Source of the DNA: Ricordea florida
Lineage: Eukaryota > Cnidaria > Anthozoa > Corallimorpharia > Ricordeidae
Direction: 5' to 3'
Length of the DNA stretch: 64,000 nucleotides
Assembly: GCA_949710005.1 (NCBI GenBank)
Contig: OX453282.1
Coordinates: 12,398,236-12,462,235, forward strand
Position numbers and translations under genes: made by a program. Positions 12,582-26,963 of the stretch are shown here, in pieces. The notes under the pieces are model-generated. The model was given only the letters and a program-made list of their open reading frames with translations, ran no database searches and had not been told where the DNA came from. How positions within the stretch are numbered: position 1 is the stretch's first letter; each line of letters opens with the position of its first letter.

Positions 12582-15500
12582 GTATGCTTTACAATCAGCT
12601 GCCTTAAGCTAATATGTTGACAGCTGAAATACAATAGGATTGCGAATTACAATCAATTTTACTTTTTACGTAGATGTTACCCTTTCGTTATACTACATGT
12701 ATGCAAAGTTTCAGAAATACAAAGATTCTGCAAGCCGAAATATGATAGAATATCTTTCATTTTAAGGGTTTAAAGGCAATTGTATGAAGTGCGCATGCGT
12801 AGTAACAAAGAGTTCTTTCCTTAAATCACATGGAAATATAATCGTTTCAATTAAAATTTCATTCGTTATCTAAACCTTCGTCTATATCCTACTATGACAG
12901 ATAGATAAAACATTCAAAATGATTCAATAACTTACCACGCTAGATGACGGTCTACCTGCCTATACAATCTCTTATATGGTGTTTTGACAAAAACGTGTAA
13001 GGCTGAGTTTCCTTGCAACCATCTCTTTGTATTTTATCTTGTTCTTAACAATGACTACAATCACGAGATAAAATGGATTTTAAATTACATTTTAAATGCT
13101 ACAATAAGGTGAAAATTGCATGTTTGTCACTAATCTGTGTAATGAGGACTGATTTCATGAACTTTAGTACTGTCTGAGTAGTATGCTTTACAATCAGCTG
13201 CCTTAAGCTAATATGTTGACAGCTGAAATACAATAGGATTGCGAATTACAATCAATTTTACTTTTTACGTAGATGTTAGCCTTTCGTTATACTACAAGTA
13301 TGCAAAGTTTCAGAATTGCAAAGATTCTGCAAGCCGAGATATGATAGAATATCTTTCATTTTAAGGGTTTAAAGGCAATTGTATGAAGTGCGCATGCGTA
13401 GTAACAAAGAGTTCTTTCCTTAAGTCACATGGAAATATAATCGTTTCAATTAAAATTTCATTCGTTATCTAAACCTTCGTCTATATCCTACTATGACAGA
13501 TAGATAAAACATTCAAAATGATTCGATAACTTACCACGCTAGATGACGGTCCTCCTGCCCATACAATCTCTTATATGGTGTTTTGACAAGAATCTGTAAG
13601 GCTGAGTTTCCTTGCAACCATCTCTTTGTATTTTATCTTTTTCTTAAGAATGACTACAATCACGAGATAAAATGGATTTTAAATTACATTTTAAATGCTA
13701 CAAGATGGTGAAAATTGCATGTTTGTCACTAATCTGTGTATTGAGGACTGATTTGATAAACTTTAGTACTGTCTGAGCAGTATGCTTTACAATCAGCTCC
13801 CTTAAGCTAATGTGTTGACAGCTGAAATACAATAGGATTGCGAATTACAATCAATTTTACTTTTTACGTAGATGTTAGCCTTTCGTTATACTACAAGTCT
13901 GCAGAGTTTCAGAATCGAAAACATTCTGCAAGCCGAGATATGATAGAATATCTTTCATTTTAAGGATTTAAAGGCAATTGTATGAAGTGCGCATGCGTAG
14001 TAACAAAGAGTTCTTTCCTTAAATCACATGGAAATATAATCGTTTCAATTAAAATTTCATTCGTTATCTAAACCTTCGTCTATATCCTACTATGACAGAT
14101 AGATAAAACATTCAAAATGATTCGATAACTTACCACGCTAGATGACGGTCCTCCTGCCCATACAATCTCCTATATGGTGTTTTGACAAAAATCTGTAAGG
14201 CTGAGTTTCCTTGCAACCATCTCTTTGTATTTTATCTTGTTCTTAAGAATGACTACAATCACGAGATAAAATGGATTTTAAATTACATTTTAAATTTTAC
14301 AAGGTGGTGAAAATTGCATATTTGTCACTAATCTGTGTAATGAGGACTGATTTGATGAACTTTAGTACTGTCTGAGCAGTATGCTTTACAATTAGCTGCC
14401 TTAAGCTAATATGTTGACAGCTGAAACACAATAGGATTGCGAATTACAATCAATTTTACTTTTTACGTAGATGTTAGCCTTTCGTTTTACTACAAGTATG
14501 CAAAGTTTCAGAATTGAAAAGATTCTGCAATCCGAGATAAGATAGAATATCTTTCATTTCAAGGATTTAAAGGCAATTGCATGAAGTGCGCATGCGTAGT
14601 AACAAAGAGTTCTTTCCTTAAATCACATGGAAATATAATCGTTTCAATTAAAATTTCATTCGTTATCTAAACCTTCGTCTATATCCTACTATGACAGATA
14701 GATAAAACATTCAAAATGATTCGATAACTTACCACGCTAGATGACGGTCCTCCTGCCCATACAATCTCTTATATGGTGTTTTGACAAAAATCTGTAAGGC
14801 TGAGTTTCCTTGCAACCATCTCTTTGTATTTTATCTTGTTCTTAAGAATGACTACAATCACGAGATAAAATGGATTTTAAATTACATTTTAAATGCTACA
14901 AGGTGGTGAAAATTGCATATTTGTCACTAATCTGTGTAATGAGGACTGATTTGATGAACTTTAGTACTGTCTGAGCAGTATGCTTTACAATTAGCTGCCT
15001 TAAGCTAATATGTTGACAGCTGAAATACAATAGGATTGCGAATTACAATCAATTTTACTTTTTACGTAGATGTTAGCCTTTCGTTATACTACAAGTATGC
15101 AAAGTTTCAGAATTGCAAAGATTCTGCAATCCGAGATAAGATAGAATATCTTTCATTTCAAGGATTTTAAGGCAATTGCATGAAGTGCGCATGCGTAGTA
15201 ACAAAGAGTTCTTTCCTTAAATCACATGGAAATATAATCGTTTCAATTAAAATTTCATTCGTTATCTAAACCTTCGTCTATATCCTACTATGACAGATAG
15301 ATAAAACATTCAAAATGATTCGATAACTTACCACGCTAGATGACGGTCCTCCTGCCCATACAATCTCTTATATGGTGTTTTGACAAAAATCTGTAAGGCT
15401 GAGTTTCCTTGCAACCATCTCTTTGTATTTTATCTTGTTCTTAAGAATGACTACAATCACGAGATAAAATGGATTTTAAATTACATTTTAAATGCTACAA

Positions 15501-18500
15501 GGTGGTGAAAATTGCATGTTTGTCACTAATCTGTGTATTGAGGACTGATTTGATGAACTTTAGTACTGTCTGAGCAGTATGCTTTACAATCAGCTGCCTT
15601 AAGCTAATATGTTGACAGCTGAAATACAATAGGATTGCGAATTACAATCAATTTTACTTTTTACGTAGATGTTACCCTTTCGTTATACTACAAGTCTGCA
15701 AAGTTTCAGAATTGCAAAGATTCTGCAAGCCGAGATATGATAGAATATCTTTCATTTTAAAGGTTTAAAGGCAATTGTATGAAGTGCGCATGCGTAGTAG
15801 CAAAGAGTTCTTTCCTTAAATCACATGGAAATATAATCGTTTCAATTAAAATTTCATTCGTTATCTAAACCTTCGTCTATATCCTACTATGACAGATAGA
15901 TAAAACATTCAAAATGATTCGATAACTTACCACGCTAGATGACGGTCCTCCTGCCCATACAATCTCTTATATGGTGTTTTGACAAAAATCTGTAAGGCTG
16001 AGTTTCCTTGCAACCATCTCTTTGTATTTTATCTTGTTCTTAAGAATGACTACAATCACGAGATAAAATGGATTTTAAATTACATTTTAAATGCTACAAG
16101 GTGGTGAAAATTGCATATTTTTTCACTAATCTGTGTAATGAGGACTGATTTGATGAACTTTAGTACTGTCTGAGCAGTATGCTTTACAATTAGCTGCCTT
16201 AAGCTAATATGTTGACAGCTGAAATACAATAGGATTGCGAATTACAATCAATTTTACTTTTTACGTAGATGTTAGCCTTTCGTTATACTACAAGTATGCA
16301 AAGTTTCAGAATTGCAAAGATTCTGCAATCCGAGATAAGATAGAATATCTTTCATTTCAAGGATTTAAAGGCAATTGCATGAAGTGCGCATCCGTAGTAA
16401 CAAAGAGTTCTTTCCTTAAATCACATGGAAATATAATCGTTTCAATTAAAATTTCATTCGTTATCTAAACCTTCGTCTATATCCTACTATGACAGATAGA
16501 TAAAACATTCAAAATGATTCGATAACTTACCACGCTAGATGACGGTCCTCCTGCCCATACAATCTCTTATATGGTGTTTTGACAAAAATCTGTAAGGCTG
16601 AGTTTCCTTGCAACCATCTCTTTGTATTTTATCTTTTTCTTAAGAATGACTACAATCACGAGATAAAATGGATTTTAAATTACATTTTAAATGCTACAAG
16701 GTGGTGAAAATTGCATGTTTGTCACTAATCTGTGTATTGAGGACTGATTTGATAAACTTTAGTACTGTCTGAGCAGTATGCTTTACAATCAGCTGCCTTA
16801 AGCTAATATGTTGACAGCTGAAATACAATAGGATTGCGAATTACAATCAATTTTACTTTTTACGTAGATGTTACCCTTTCGTTATACTACAAGTATGCAA
16901 AGTTTCAGAATTGCAAAGATTCTGCAATCCGAGATAAGATAGAATATCTTTCATTTCAAGGATTTAAAGGCAATTGCATGAAGTGCGCATGCGTAGTAAC
17001 AAAGAGTTCTTTCCTTAAATCACATGGAAATATAATCGTTTCAATTAAAATTTCATTCGTTATCTAAACCTTCGTCTATATCCTACTATGACAGATAGAT
17101 AAAACATTCAAAATGATTCGATAACTTACCACGCTAGATGACGGTCCTCTTGCCCATACAATCTCTTATATGGTGTTTTGACAAAAATCTGTAAGGCTGA
17201 GTTTCCTTGCAACCATCTCTTTGTATTTTATCTTGTTCTTAAGAATGACTACAATCACGAGATAAAATGGATTTTAAATTACATTTTAAATGCTACAAGG
17301 TGGTGAAAATTGCATATTTGTCACTAATCTGTGTAATGAGGACTGATTTGATGAACTTTAGTACTGTCTGAGTAGTATGCTTTAAAATCAGCTCCCTTAA
17401 GCTAATGTGTTGTCAGCTGAAATACAATAGGATTGCGAATTACAATCAATTTTTTTTTTTTACGTAGATGTTACCCTTTCGTTATACTACATGTATGCAA
17501 AGTTTCAGAATTGCAAAGATTCTGCAATCCGAGATATGATAGAATATCTTTCATTTCAAGGATTTAAAGGGAATTGCATGAAGTGCGCATGCGTAGTAAC
17601 AAAGAGTTCTTTCCTTAAATCACATGGAAATATAATCGTTTCAATTAAAATTTTATTCGTTATCTAAACCTTCGTCTATATCCTACTATGACAGATAGAT
17701 AAAACATTCAAAATGATTCGATAACTTACCACGCTAGATGACGGTCCTCCTGCCCATACAATCTCTTATATGGTGTTTTGACAAAAATCTGTAAGGCTGA
17801 GTTTCCTTGCAACCATCTCTTTGTATTTTATCTTGTTCTTAAGAATGACTACAATCACGAGATAAAATGGATTTTAAATTACATTTTAAATGCTACAAGA
17901 TGGTGAAAATTGCATTTTTGTCACTAATCTGTGTATTGAGGACTGATTTGATGAACTTTAGTACTGTCTGAGAAGTATAATTTACAATCAGCTTCCTTAA
18001 GCTAATGTGTTGACAGCTGAAATACAATAGGATTGCGAATTACAATCAATTTTACTTTTTACGTAGATGTTACCCTTTCGTTATACTACATGTATGCAAA
18101 GTTTCAGAATTGCAAAGATTCTGCAATCCGAGATAAGATAGAATATCTTTCATCTCAAGGATTTAAAGGCAATTGCATGAAGTGCGCATGCGTAGTAACA
18201 AAGAGTTCTTTCCTTAAATCACATGGAAATATAATCGTTTCAATTAAAGTTTCATTCGTTATCTAAACCTTCGTCTATATCCTACTATGACAGATAGATA
18301 AAACATTCAAAATGATTCGATAACTTACCACGCTAGATGACGGTCCTCCTGCCCATACAATCTCTTATATGGTGTTTTGACAAAAATCTGTAAGGCTGAG
18401 TTTCCTTGCAACCATCTCTTTGCATTTTATCTTGTTCTTAAGAATGACTACAATCACGAGATAAAATGGATTTTAAATTACATTTTAAATGCTACAAGGT

Positions 18501-18573
18501 GGTGAAAATTGCATGTTTGTCACTAATCTGTGTATTGAGGACTGATTTGATAAACTTTAGTACTGTCTGAGCA
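12582..18573. repeat. Ten-monomer block, copy 2 (m22-m31; 5,992 bp)
   Basis: Starts: 12582, 13181, 13780, 14379, 14978, 15577, 16177, 16776, 17375, 17975. It follows the marker order of 2996-8987. m25 begins like m9 (gaaacacaat) but carries the gaattgaaaag of m10, so it is a mosaic. m27 is 600 bp because gcatatttgtcact reads gcatattttttcact. m28 has CCG in the alternating tract. m30 has a 12-nt T tract; the m14 equivalent has 13. Confidence 0.88.
17450..17461. repeat. 12-nt T tract (m30)
   Basis: Same site as in m14. The monomer is 600 bp, as the rule length = 588 + number of T predicts. Confidence 0.9.
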
Positions 18574-19247
18574 GTATGCTTTACAATCAGCTGCCTTAAG
18601 CTAATATGTTGACAGCTGAAATACAATAGGATTGCGAATTACAATCAATTTTACTTTTTACGTAGATGTTACCCTTTCGTTATACTACAAGTATGCAAAG
18701 TTTCAGAATTGCAAAGATTCTGCAATCCGAGATAAGATAGAATATCTTTCATTTCAAGGATTTAAAGGCAATTGCATGAAGTGCGCATGCGTAGTAACAA
18801 AGAGTTCTTTCCTTAAATCACATGGAAATATAATCGTTTCAATTAAAATTTCATTCGTTATCTAAACCTTCGTCTATATCCTACTATGACAGATAGATAA
18901 AACATTCAAAATGATTCGATAACTTACCACTCTAGATGACGGTCCTCTTGCCCATACAATCTCTTATATGGTGTTTTGACAAAAATCTGTAAGGCTGAGT
19001 TTCCTTGCAACCATCTCTTTGTATTTTATCTTGTTCTTAAGAATGACTACAATCACGAGATAAAATGGATTTTAAATTACATTTTAAATGCTACAAGTTG
19101 GTGAAAATTGCATATTTGTCACTAATCTCTGTAATGAGGACTGATTTGATGAACTTTAGTACTGTCTGAGTAGTATGCTTTAAAATCAGCTCCCTTAAGC
19201 TAATGTGTTGACAGCTGAAATACAATAGGATTGCGAATTACAATCAA

Positions 19248-19260
19248 TTTTTTTTTTTTT
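19248..19260. repeat. 13-nt T tract (m33)
   Basis: Same site; the monomer is 601 bp. Confidence 0.9.
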
Positions 19261-22200
19261 ACGTAGATGTTACCCTTTCGTTATACTACATGTATGCAAA
19301 GTTTCAGAATTGCAAAGATTCTGCAATCAGAGATATGATAGAATATCTTTCATTTCAAGGATTTAAAGGGAATTGCATGAAGTGCGCATGCGTAGTAACA
19401 AAGAGTTCTTTCCTTAAATCACATGGAAATATAATCGTTTCAATTAAAATTTCATTCGTTATCTAAACCTTCGTCTATATCCTACTATGACAGATAGATA
19501 AAACATTCAAAATGATTCGATAACTTACCACGCTAGATGACGGTCCTCCTGCCCATACAATCTCTTATATGGTGTTTTGACAAAAATCTGTAAGGCTGAG
19601 TTTCCTTGCAACCATCTCTTTGTATTTTATCTTGTTCTTAAGAATGACTACAATCACGAGATAAAATGGATTTTAAATTACATTTTAAATGCTACAAGAT
19701 GGTGAAAATTGCATTTTTGTCACTAATCTGTGTATTGAGGACTGATTTGATGAACTTTAGTACTGTCTGAGAAGTATAATTTACAATCAGCTTCCTTAAG
19801 CTAATGTGTTGACAGCTGAAATACAATAGGATTGCGAATTACAATCAATTTTACTTTTTACGTAGATGTTACCCTTTCGTTATACTACATGTATGCAAAG
19901 TTTCAGAATTGCAAAGATTCTGCAATCCGAGATAAGATAGAATATCTTTCATCTCAAGGATTTAAAGGCAATTGCATGAAGTGCGCATGCGTAGTAACAA
20001 AGAGTTCTTTCCTTAAATCACATGGAAATATAATCGTTTCAATTAAAGTTTCATTCGTTATCTAAACCTTCGTCTATATCCTACTATGACAGATAGATAA
20101 AACATTCAAAATGATTCGATAACTTACCACGCTAGATGACGGTCCTCCTGCCCATACAATCTCTTATATGGTGTTTTGACAAAAATCTGTAAGGCTGAGT
20201 TTCCTTGCAACCATCTCTTTGCATTTTATCTTGTTCTTAAGAATGACTACAATCACGAGATAAAATGGATTTTAAATTACATTTTAAATTCTACAAGGTG
20301 GTGAAAATTGCATATTTGTCACTAATCTGTGTAATGAGGACTGATTTGATAAACTTTAGTACTGTCTGAGCAGTATGCTTTACAATTAGCTTCCTTAAGC
20401 TAATATGTTGACAGCTGAAATACAATAGGATTGCGAATTACAATCAATTTTACTTTTTACGTAGATGTTACCCTTTCGTTATACTACATGTATGCAAAGT
20501 TTCAGAATTACAAAGATTCTGCAAGCCGAACTATGATAGAATATCTTTCATTTTAAGGATTTAAAGGCAATTGTATGAAGTGCCCATGCGTAGTAACAAA
20601 GAGTTCTTTCCTTAAATCACATGGAAATATAATCGTTTCAATTAAAATTTCATTCGTTATCTAAACCTTCGTCTATATCCTACTATGACAGATAGATAAA
20701 ACATTCAAAATGATTCGATAACTTACCACGCTAGATGACGGTCCTCCTGCCCATACAATCTCTTATATGGTGTTTTGACAAAAATCTGTAAGGCTGAGTT
20801 TCCTTGCAACCATCTCTTTGTATTTTATCTTGTTCTTAAGAATGACTACAATCACGAGATAAAATGGATTTTAAATTACATTTTAAATGCCACAAGGTGG
20901 TGAAAATTGCATGTTTGTCACTAATCTGTGTAATGAGGACTGATTTGATGAACTTTAGTACTGTCTGAGTAGTATGCTTTACAATCACCTCCCTTAAGCT
21001 AATGTGTTGACAGCTGAAATACAATAGGATTGCGAATTACAATCAATTTTACTTTTTACGTAGATGTTACCCTTTCGTTATACTACAAGTCTGCAGAGTT
21101 TCAGAATTGAAAACATTCTGCAATCCGAGATATGATAGAATATCTTTCATTTTAAGGGTTTAAAGGCAATTGTATGAAGTGCGCATGCGTAGTAACAAAG
21201 TGTTCTTTCCTTAAATCACATGGAAATATAATCGTTTCAATTAAAATTTCATTCGTTATCTAAACCTTCGTCTATATCCTACTATGACACATAGATAAAA
21301 TATTCAAAATGATTCGATAACTTACCACGCTAGATGACGGTCCTCTTGCCCATACAATCTCTTATATGGTGTTTTGACAAAAATCTGTAAGGCTGAGTTT
21401 CCTTGCAACCATCTCTTTGTATTTTATCTTGTTCTTAAGAATGACTACAATCACGAGATAAAATGGATTTTAAATTACATTTTAAATGCCACAAGGTGGT
21501 GAAAATTGCATGTTTGTCACTAATCTGTGTAATGAGGACTGATTTGATGAACTTTAGTACTGTCTGAGTAGTATGCTTTACAATCACCTCCCTTAAGCTA
21601 ATGTGTTGACAGCTGAAATACAATAGGATTGCGAATTACAATCAATTTTACTTTTTACGTAGATGTTACCCTTTCGTTATACTACAAGTCTGCAGAGTTT
21701 CAGAATTGAAAACATTCTGAAATCCGAGATATGATAGAATATCTTTCATTTTAAGGGTTTAAAGGCAATTGTATGAAGTGCGCATGCGTAGTAACAAAGT
21801 GTTCTTTCCTTAAATCACATGGAAATATAATCGTTTCAATTAAAATTTCATTCGTTATCTAAACCTTCGTCTATATCCTACTATGACACATAGATAAAAT
21901 ATTCAAAATGATTCGATAACTTACCACGCTAGATGACGGTCCTCTTGCCCATACAATCTCTTATATGGTGTTTTGACAAAAATCTGTAAGGCTGAGTTTC
22001 CTTGCAACCATCTCTTTGTATTTTATCTTGTTCTTAAGAATGACTACAATCACGAGATAAAATGGATTTTAAATTACATTTTAAATGCTACAAGGTGGTG
22101 AAAATTGCATATTTGTCACTAATCTGTGTAATGAGGACTGATTTGATAAACTTTAGTACTGTCTGAGCAGTATGCTTTACAATTAGCTGCCTTAAGCTAA

Positions 22201-22843
22201 TATGTTGACAGCTGAAATACAATAGGATTGCGAATTTCAATCAATTTTACTTTTTACGTAGATGTTACCCTTTCGTTATACTACATGTATGCAAAGTTTC
22301 AGAATTGCAAAGATTCTGCAATCCGAGATAAGATAGAATATCTTTCATTTCAAGGATTTAAAGGCAATTGCATGAAGTGCGCATGCGTAGTAACAAAGAG
22401 TTCTTTCCTTAAATCACATGGAAATATAATCGTTTCAATTAAAATTTCATTCGTTATCTAAACCTTCGTCTATATCCTACTATGACAGATAGATAAAACA
22501 TTCAAAATGATTCGATAACTTACCACGCTAGATGACGGTCCTCTTGCCCATACAATCTCTTATATGGTGTTTTGACAAAAATCTGTAAGGCTGAGTTTCC
22601 TTGCAACCATCTCTTTGTATTTTATCTTGTTCTTAAGAATGACTACAATCACGAGATAAAATGGATTTTAAATTACACTTTAAATGCTACAAGGTGGTGA
22701 AAATTGCATATTTGTCACTAATCTGTGTATTGAGGACTGATTTGATGAACTTTAGTACTGTCTGAGTAGTATGCTTTACAATCAGCTCCCTTAAGCTAAT
22801 GTGTTGACAGCTGAAATACAATAGGATTGCGAATTACAATCAA

Positions 22844-22855
22844 TTTTTTTTTTTT
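22844..22855. repeat. 12-nt T tract (m39)
   Basis: Same site; the monomer is 600 bp. The back half of this monomer is of a different type from m14, m30 and m33. Confidence 0.9.
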
Positions 22856-24641
22856 ACGTAGATGTTACCCTTTCGTTATACTACATGTAGGCAAAGTTTC
22901 AGAATTGCAAAGATTCTGCAATCCGAGATATGATAGAATATCTTTCATTTCAAGGATTTAAAGCGAATTGCATGAAGTGCGCATGCGTAGTAACAAAGAG
23001 TTCTTTCCTTAAATCACATGGAAATATAATCGTTTCAGTTAAAATTTCATTCGTTATCTAAACCTTCGTCTATATCCTACTATGACAGATAGATAAAACA
23101 TTCAAAATGATTCGATAACCTACCACGCTAGATGACGGTCCTCCTGCCCATACAATCTCTTATATGGTGTTTTGACAAAAATCTGTAAGGCTGAGTTTCC
23201 TTGCAACCATCTCTTTGTATTTTATCTTGTTCTTAAGAATGACTACAATCACGAGATAAAATGGATTTTAAATTACATTTTAAATGCCACAAGGTGGTGA
23301 AAATTGCATGTTTGTCACTAATCTGTGTAATGAGGACTGATTTGATGAACTTTAGTACTGTCTGAGTAGTATGCTTTACAATCACCTCCCTTAAGCTAAT
23401 GTGTTGACAGCTGAAATACAATAGGATTGCGAATTACAATCAATTTTACTTTTTACGTAGATGTTACCCTTTCGTTATACTACAAGTCTGCAGAGTTTCA
23501 GAATTGAAAACATTCTGCAATCCGAGATATGATAGAATATCTTTCATTTTAAGGGTTTAAAGGCAATTGTATGAAGTGCGCATGCGTAGTAACAAAGTGT
23601 TCTTTCCTTAAATCACATGGAAATATAATCGTTTCAATTAAAATTTCATTCGTTATCTAAACCTTCGTCTATATCCTACTATGACACATAGATAAAATAT
23701 TCAAAATGATTCGATAACTTACCACGCTAGATGACGGTCCTCTTGCCGATACAATCTCTTATATGGTGTTTTGACAAAAATCTGTAAGGCTGAGTTTCCT
23801 TGCAACCATCTCTTTGTATTTTATCTTGTTCTTAAGAATGACTACAATCACGAGATAAAATGGATTTTAAATTACATTTTAAATGCTACAAGGTGGTGAA
23901 AATTGCATATTTGTCACTAATCTGTGTAATGAGGACTGATTTGATAAACTTTAGTACTGTCTGAGCAGTATGCTTTACAATTAGCTGCCTTAAGCTAATA
24001 TGTTGACAGCTGAAATACAATAGGATTGCGAATTTCAATCAATTTTACTTTTTACGTAGATGTTACCCTTTCGTTATACTACATGTATGCAAAGTTTCAG
24101 AATTGCAAAGATTCTGCAATCCGAGATAAGATAGAATATCTTTCATTTCAAGGATTTAAAGGCAATTGCATGAAGTGCGCATGCGTAGTAACAAAGAGTT
24201 CTTTCCTTAAATCACATGGAAATATAATCGTTTCAATTAAAATTTCATTCGTTATCTAAACCTTCGTCTATATCCTACTATGACAGATAGATAAAACATT
24301 CAAAATGATTCGATAACTTACCACGCTAGATGACGGTCCTCTTGCCCATACAATCTCTTATATGGTGTTTTGACAAAAATCTGTAAGGCTGAGTTTCCTT
24401 GCAACCATCTCTTTGTATTTTATCTTGTTCTTAAGAATGACTACAATCACGAGATAAAATGGATTTTAAATTACATTTTAAATGCTACAAGGTGGTGAAA
24501 ATTGCATATTTGTCACTAATCTGTGTATTGAGGACTGATTTGATGAACTTTAGTACTGTCTGAGTCGTATGCTTTACAATCAGCTCCCTTAAGCTAATGT
24601 GTTGACAGCTGAAATACAATAGGATTGCGAATTACAATCAA

Positions 24642-24652
24642 TTTTTTTTTTT
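24642..24652. repeat. 11-nt T tract (m42)
   Basis: Same site. With 11 T the monomer returns to 599 bp, so length alone would not show the change. Confidence 0.9.
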
Positions 24653-26438
24653 ACGTAGATGTTACCCTTTCGTTATACTACATGTATGCAAAGTTTCAGA
24701 ATTACAAAGATTCTGCAATCCGAGATATGATAGAATATCTTTCATTTCAAGGATTTAAAGGGAATTGCATGAAGTGCGCATGCGTAGTAACAAAGAGTTC
24801 TTTCCTTAAATCACATGGAAATATAATCGTTTCAATTAAAATTTCATTCGTTATCTAAACCTTCGTCTATATCCTACTATGACAGATAGATAAAACATTC
24901 AAAATGATTCGATAACTTACCACGCTAGATGACGGTCCTCCTGCCCATACAATCTCTTATATGGTGTTTTGACAAAAATCTGTAAGGCTGAGTTTCCTTG
25001 CAACCATCTCTTTGTATTTTATCTTGTTCTTAAGAATGACTACAATCACGAGATAAAATGGATTTTAAATTACATTTTAAATGCCACAAGGTGGTGAAAA
25101 TTGCATGTTTGTCACTAATCTGTGTAATGAGGACTGATTTGATGAACTTTAGTACTGTCTGAGTAGTATGCTTTACAATCACCTCCCTTAAGCTAATGTG
25201 TTGACAGCTGAAATACAATAGGATTGCGAATTACAATCAATTTTACTTTTTACGTAGATGTTACCCTTTCGTTATACTACAAGTCTGCAGAGTTTCAGAA
25301 TTGAAAACATTCTGCAATCCGAGATATGATAGAATATCTTTCATTTTAAGGGTTTAAAGGCAATTGTATGAAGTGCGCATGCGTAGTAACAAAGTGTTCT
25401 TTCCTTAAATCACATGGAAATATAATCGTTTCAATTAAAATTTGATTCGTTATCTAAACCTTCGTCTATATCCTACTATGACACATAGATAAAATATTCA
25501 AAATGATTCGATAACTTACCACGCTAGATGACGGTCCTCTTGCCCATACAATCTCTTATATGGTGTTTTGACAAAAATCTGTAAGGCTGAGTTTCCTTGC
25601 AACCATCTCTTTGTATTTTATCTTGTTCTTAAGAATGACTACAATCACGAGATAAAATGGATTTTAAATTACATTTTAAATGCTACAAGGTGGTGAAAAT
25701 TGCATATTTGTCACTAATCTGTGTAATGAGGACTGATTTGATAAACTTTAGTACTGTCTGAGCAGTATGCTTTACAATTAGCTGCCTTAAGCTAATATGT
25801 TGACAGCTGAAATACAATAGGATTGCGAATTTCAATCAATTTTACTTTTTACGTAGATGTTACCCTTTCGTTATACTACATGTATGCAAAGTTTCAGAAT
25901 TGCAAAGATTCTGCAATCCGAGATAAGATAGAATATCTTTCATTTCAAGGATTTAAAGGCAATTGCATGAAGTGCGCATGCGTAGTAACAAAGAGTTCTT
26001 TCCTTAAATCACATGGAAATATAATCGTTTCAATTAAAATTTCATTCGTTATCTAAACCTTCGTCTATATCCTACTATGACAGATAGATAAAACATTCAA
26101 AATGATTCGATAACTTACCACGCTAGATGACGGTCCTCTTGCCCATACAATCTCTTATATGGTGTTTTGACAAAAATCTGTAAGGCTGAGTTTCCTTGCA
26201 ACCATCTCTTTGTATTTTATCTTGTTCTTAAGAATGACTACAATCACGAGATAAAATGGATTTTAAATTACATTTTAAATGCTACAAGGTGGTGAAAATT
26301 GCATATTTGTCACTAATCTGTGTATTGAGGACTGATTTGATGAACTTTAGTACTGTCTGAGTAGTATGCTTTACAATCAGCTCCCTTAAGCTAATGTGTT
26401 GACAGCTGAAATACAATAGGATTGCGAATTACAATCAA

Positions 26439-26450
26439 TTTTTTTTTTTT
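26439..26450. repeat. 12-nt T tract (m45)
   Basis: Same site; the monomer is 600 bp. Confidence 0.9.
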
Positions 26451-26963
26451 ACGTAGATGTTACCCTTTCGTTATACTACATGTATGCAAAGTTTCAGAAT
26501 TGCAAAGATTCTGCAATCCGAGATATGATAGAATATCTTTCATTTCAAGGATTTAAAGGGAATTGCATGAAGTGCGCATGCGTAGTAACAAAGAGTTCTT
26601 TCCTTAAATCACATGGAAATATAATCGTTTCAATTAAAATTTCATTCGTTATCTAAACCTTCGTCTATATCCTACTATGACAGATAGATAAAACATTCAA
26701 AATGATTCGATAACTTACCACGCTAGATGACGGTCCTCCTGCCCATACAATCTCTTATATGGTGTTTTGACAAAAATCTGTAAGGCTGAGTTTCCTTGCA
26801 ACCATCTCTTTGTATTTTATCTTGTTCTTAAGAATGACTACAATCACGAGATAAAATGGATTTTAAATTACATTTTAAATGCTACAAGATGGTGAAAATT
26901 GCATTTTTGTCACTAATCTGTGTATTGAGGACTGATTTGATGAACTTTAGTACTGTCTGAGAA

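Larger units (their letters stand above)
16776..20372. repeat. Trimer of about 1,798 bp in two tandem copies (m29-m31, m32-m34)
   Basis: Starts: 16776, 17375, 17975 and 18574, 19173, 19774. Both copies contain, in order, a cctcttgcc monomer ending in gagtag, a T-tract monomer ending in gagaag, and a catctcaagg monomer that begins gtataattt and carries aaagtttc and tgcatttta. The first copy also belongs to the ten-monomer block. T tracts are 12 and 13 nt, which accounts for the 600- and 601-bp lengths. The two copies part near the end of the third member (gcatgtttg/gtattgagg against gcatatttg/gtaatgagg). Confidence 0.85.
20373..26963. repeat. P-Q-R trimer array (m35-m45, period about 1,797 bp)
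   Basis: Starts: 20373, 20972, 21571, 22170, 22769, 23369, 23968, 24567, 25166, 25765, 26364. P (m36, m37, m40, m43) has cacctccc, aagtgttc and gacacatagat; Q (m38, m41, m44) has aatttcaatc; R (m39, m42, m45) has the T tract. P occurs twice in a row at 20972 and 21571. R in m39 and m42 ends with the gccacaagg back half seen in m35, but m45 ends with the aagatgg/gcattttttg back half seen in m14 and m30, so the R slot holds two different mosaics. Confidence 0.87.
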
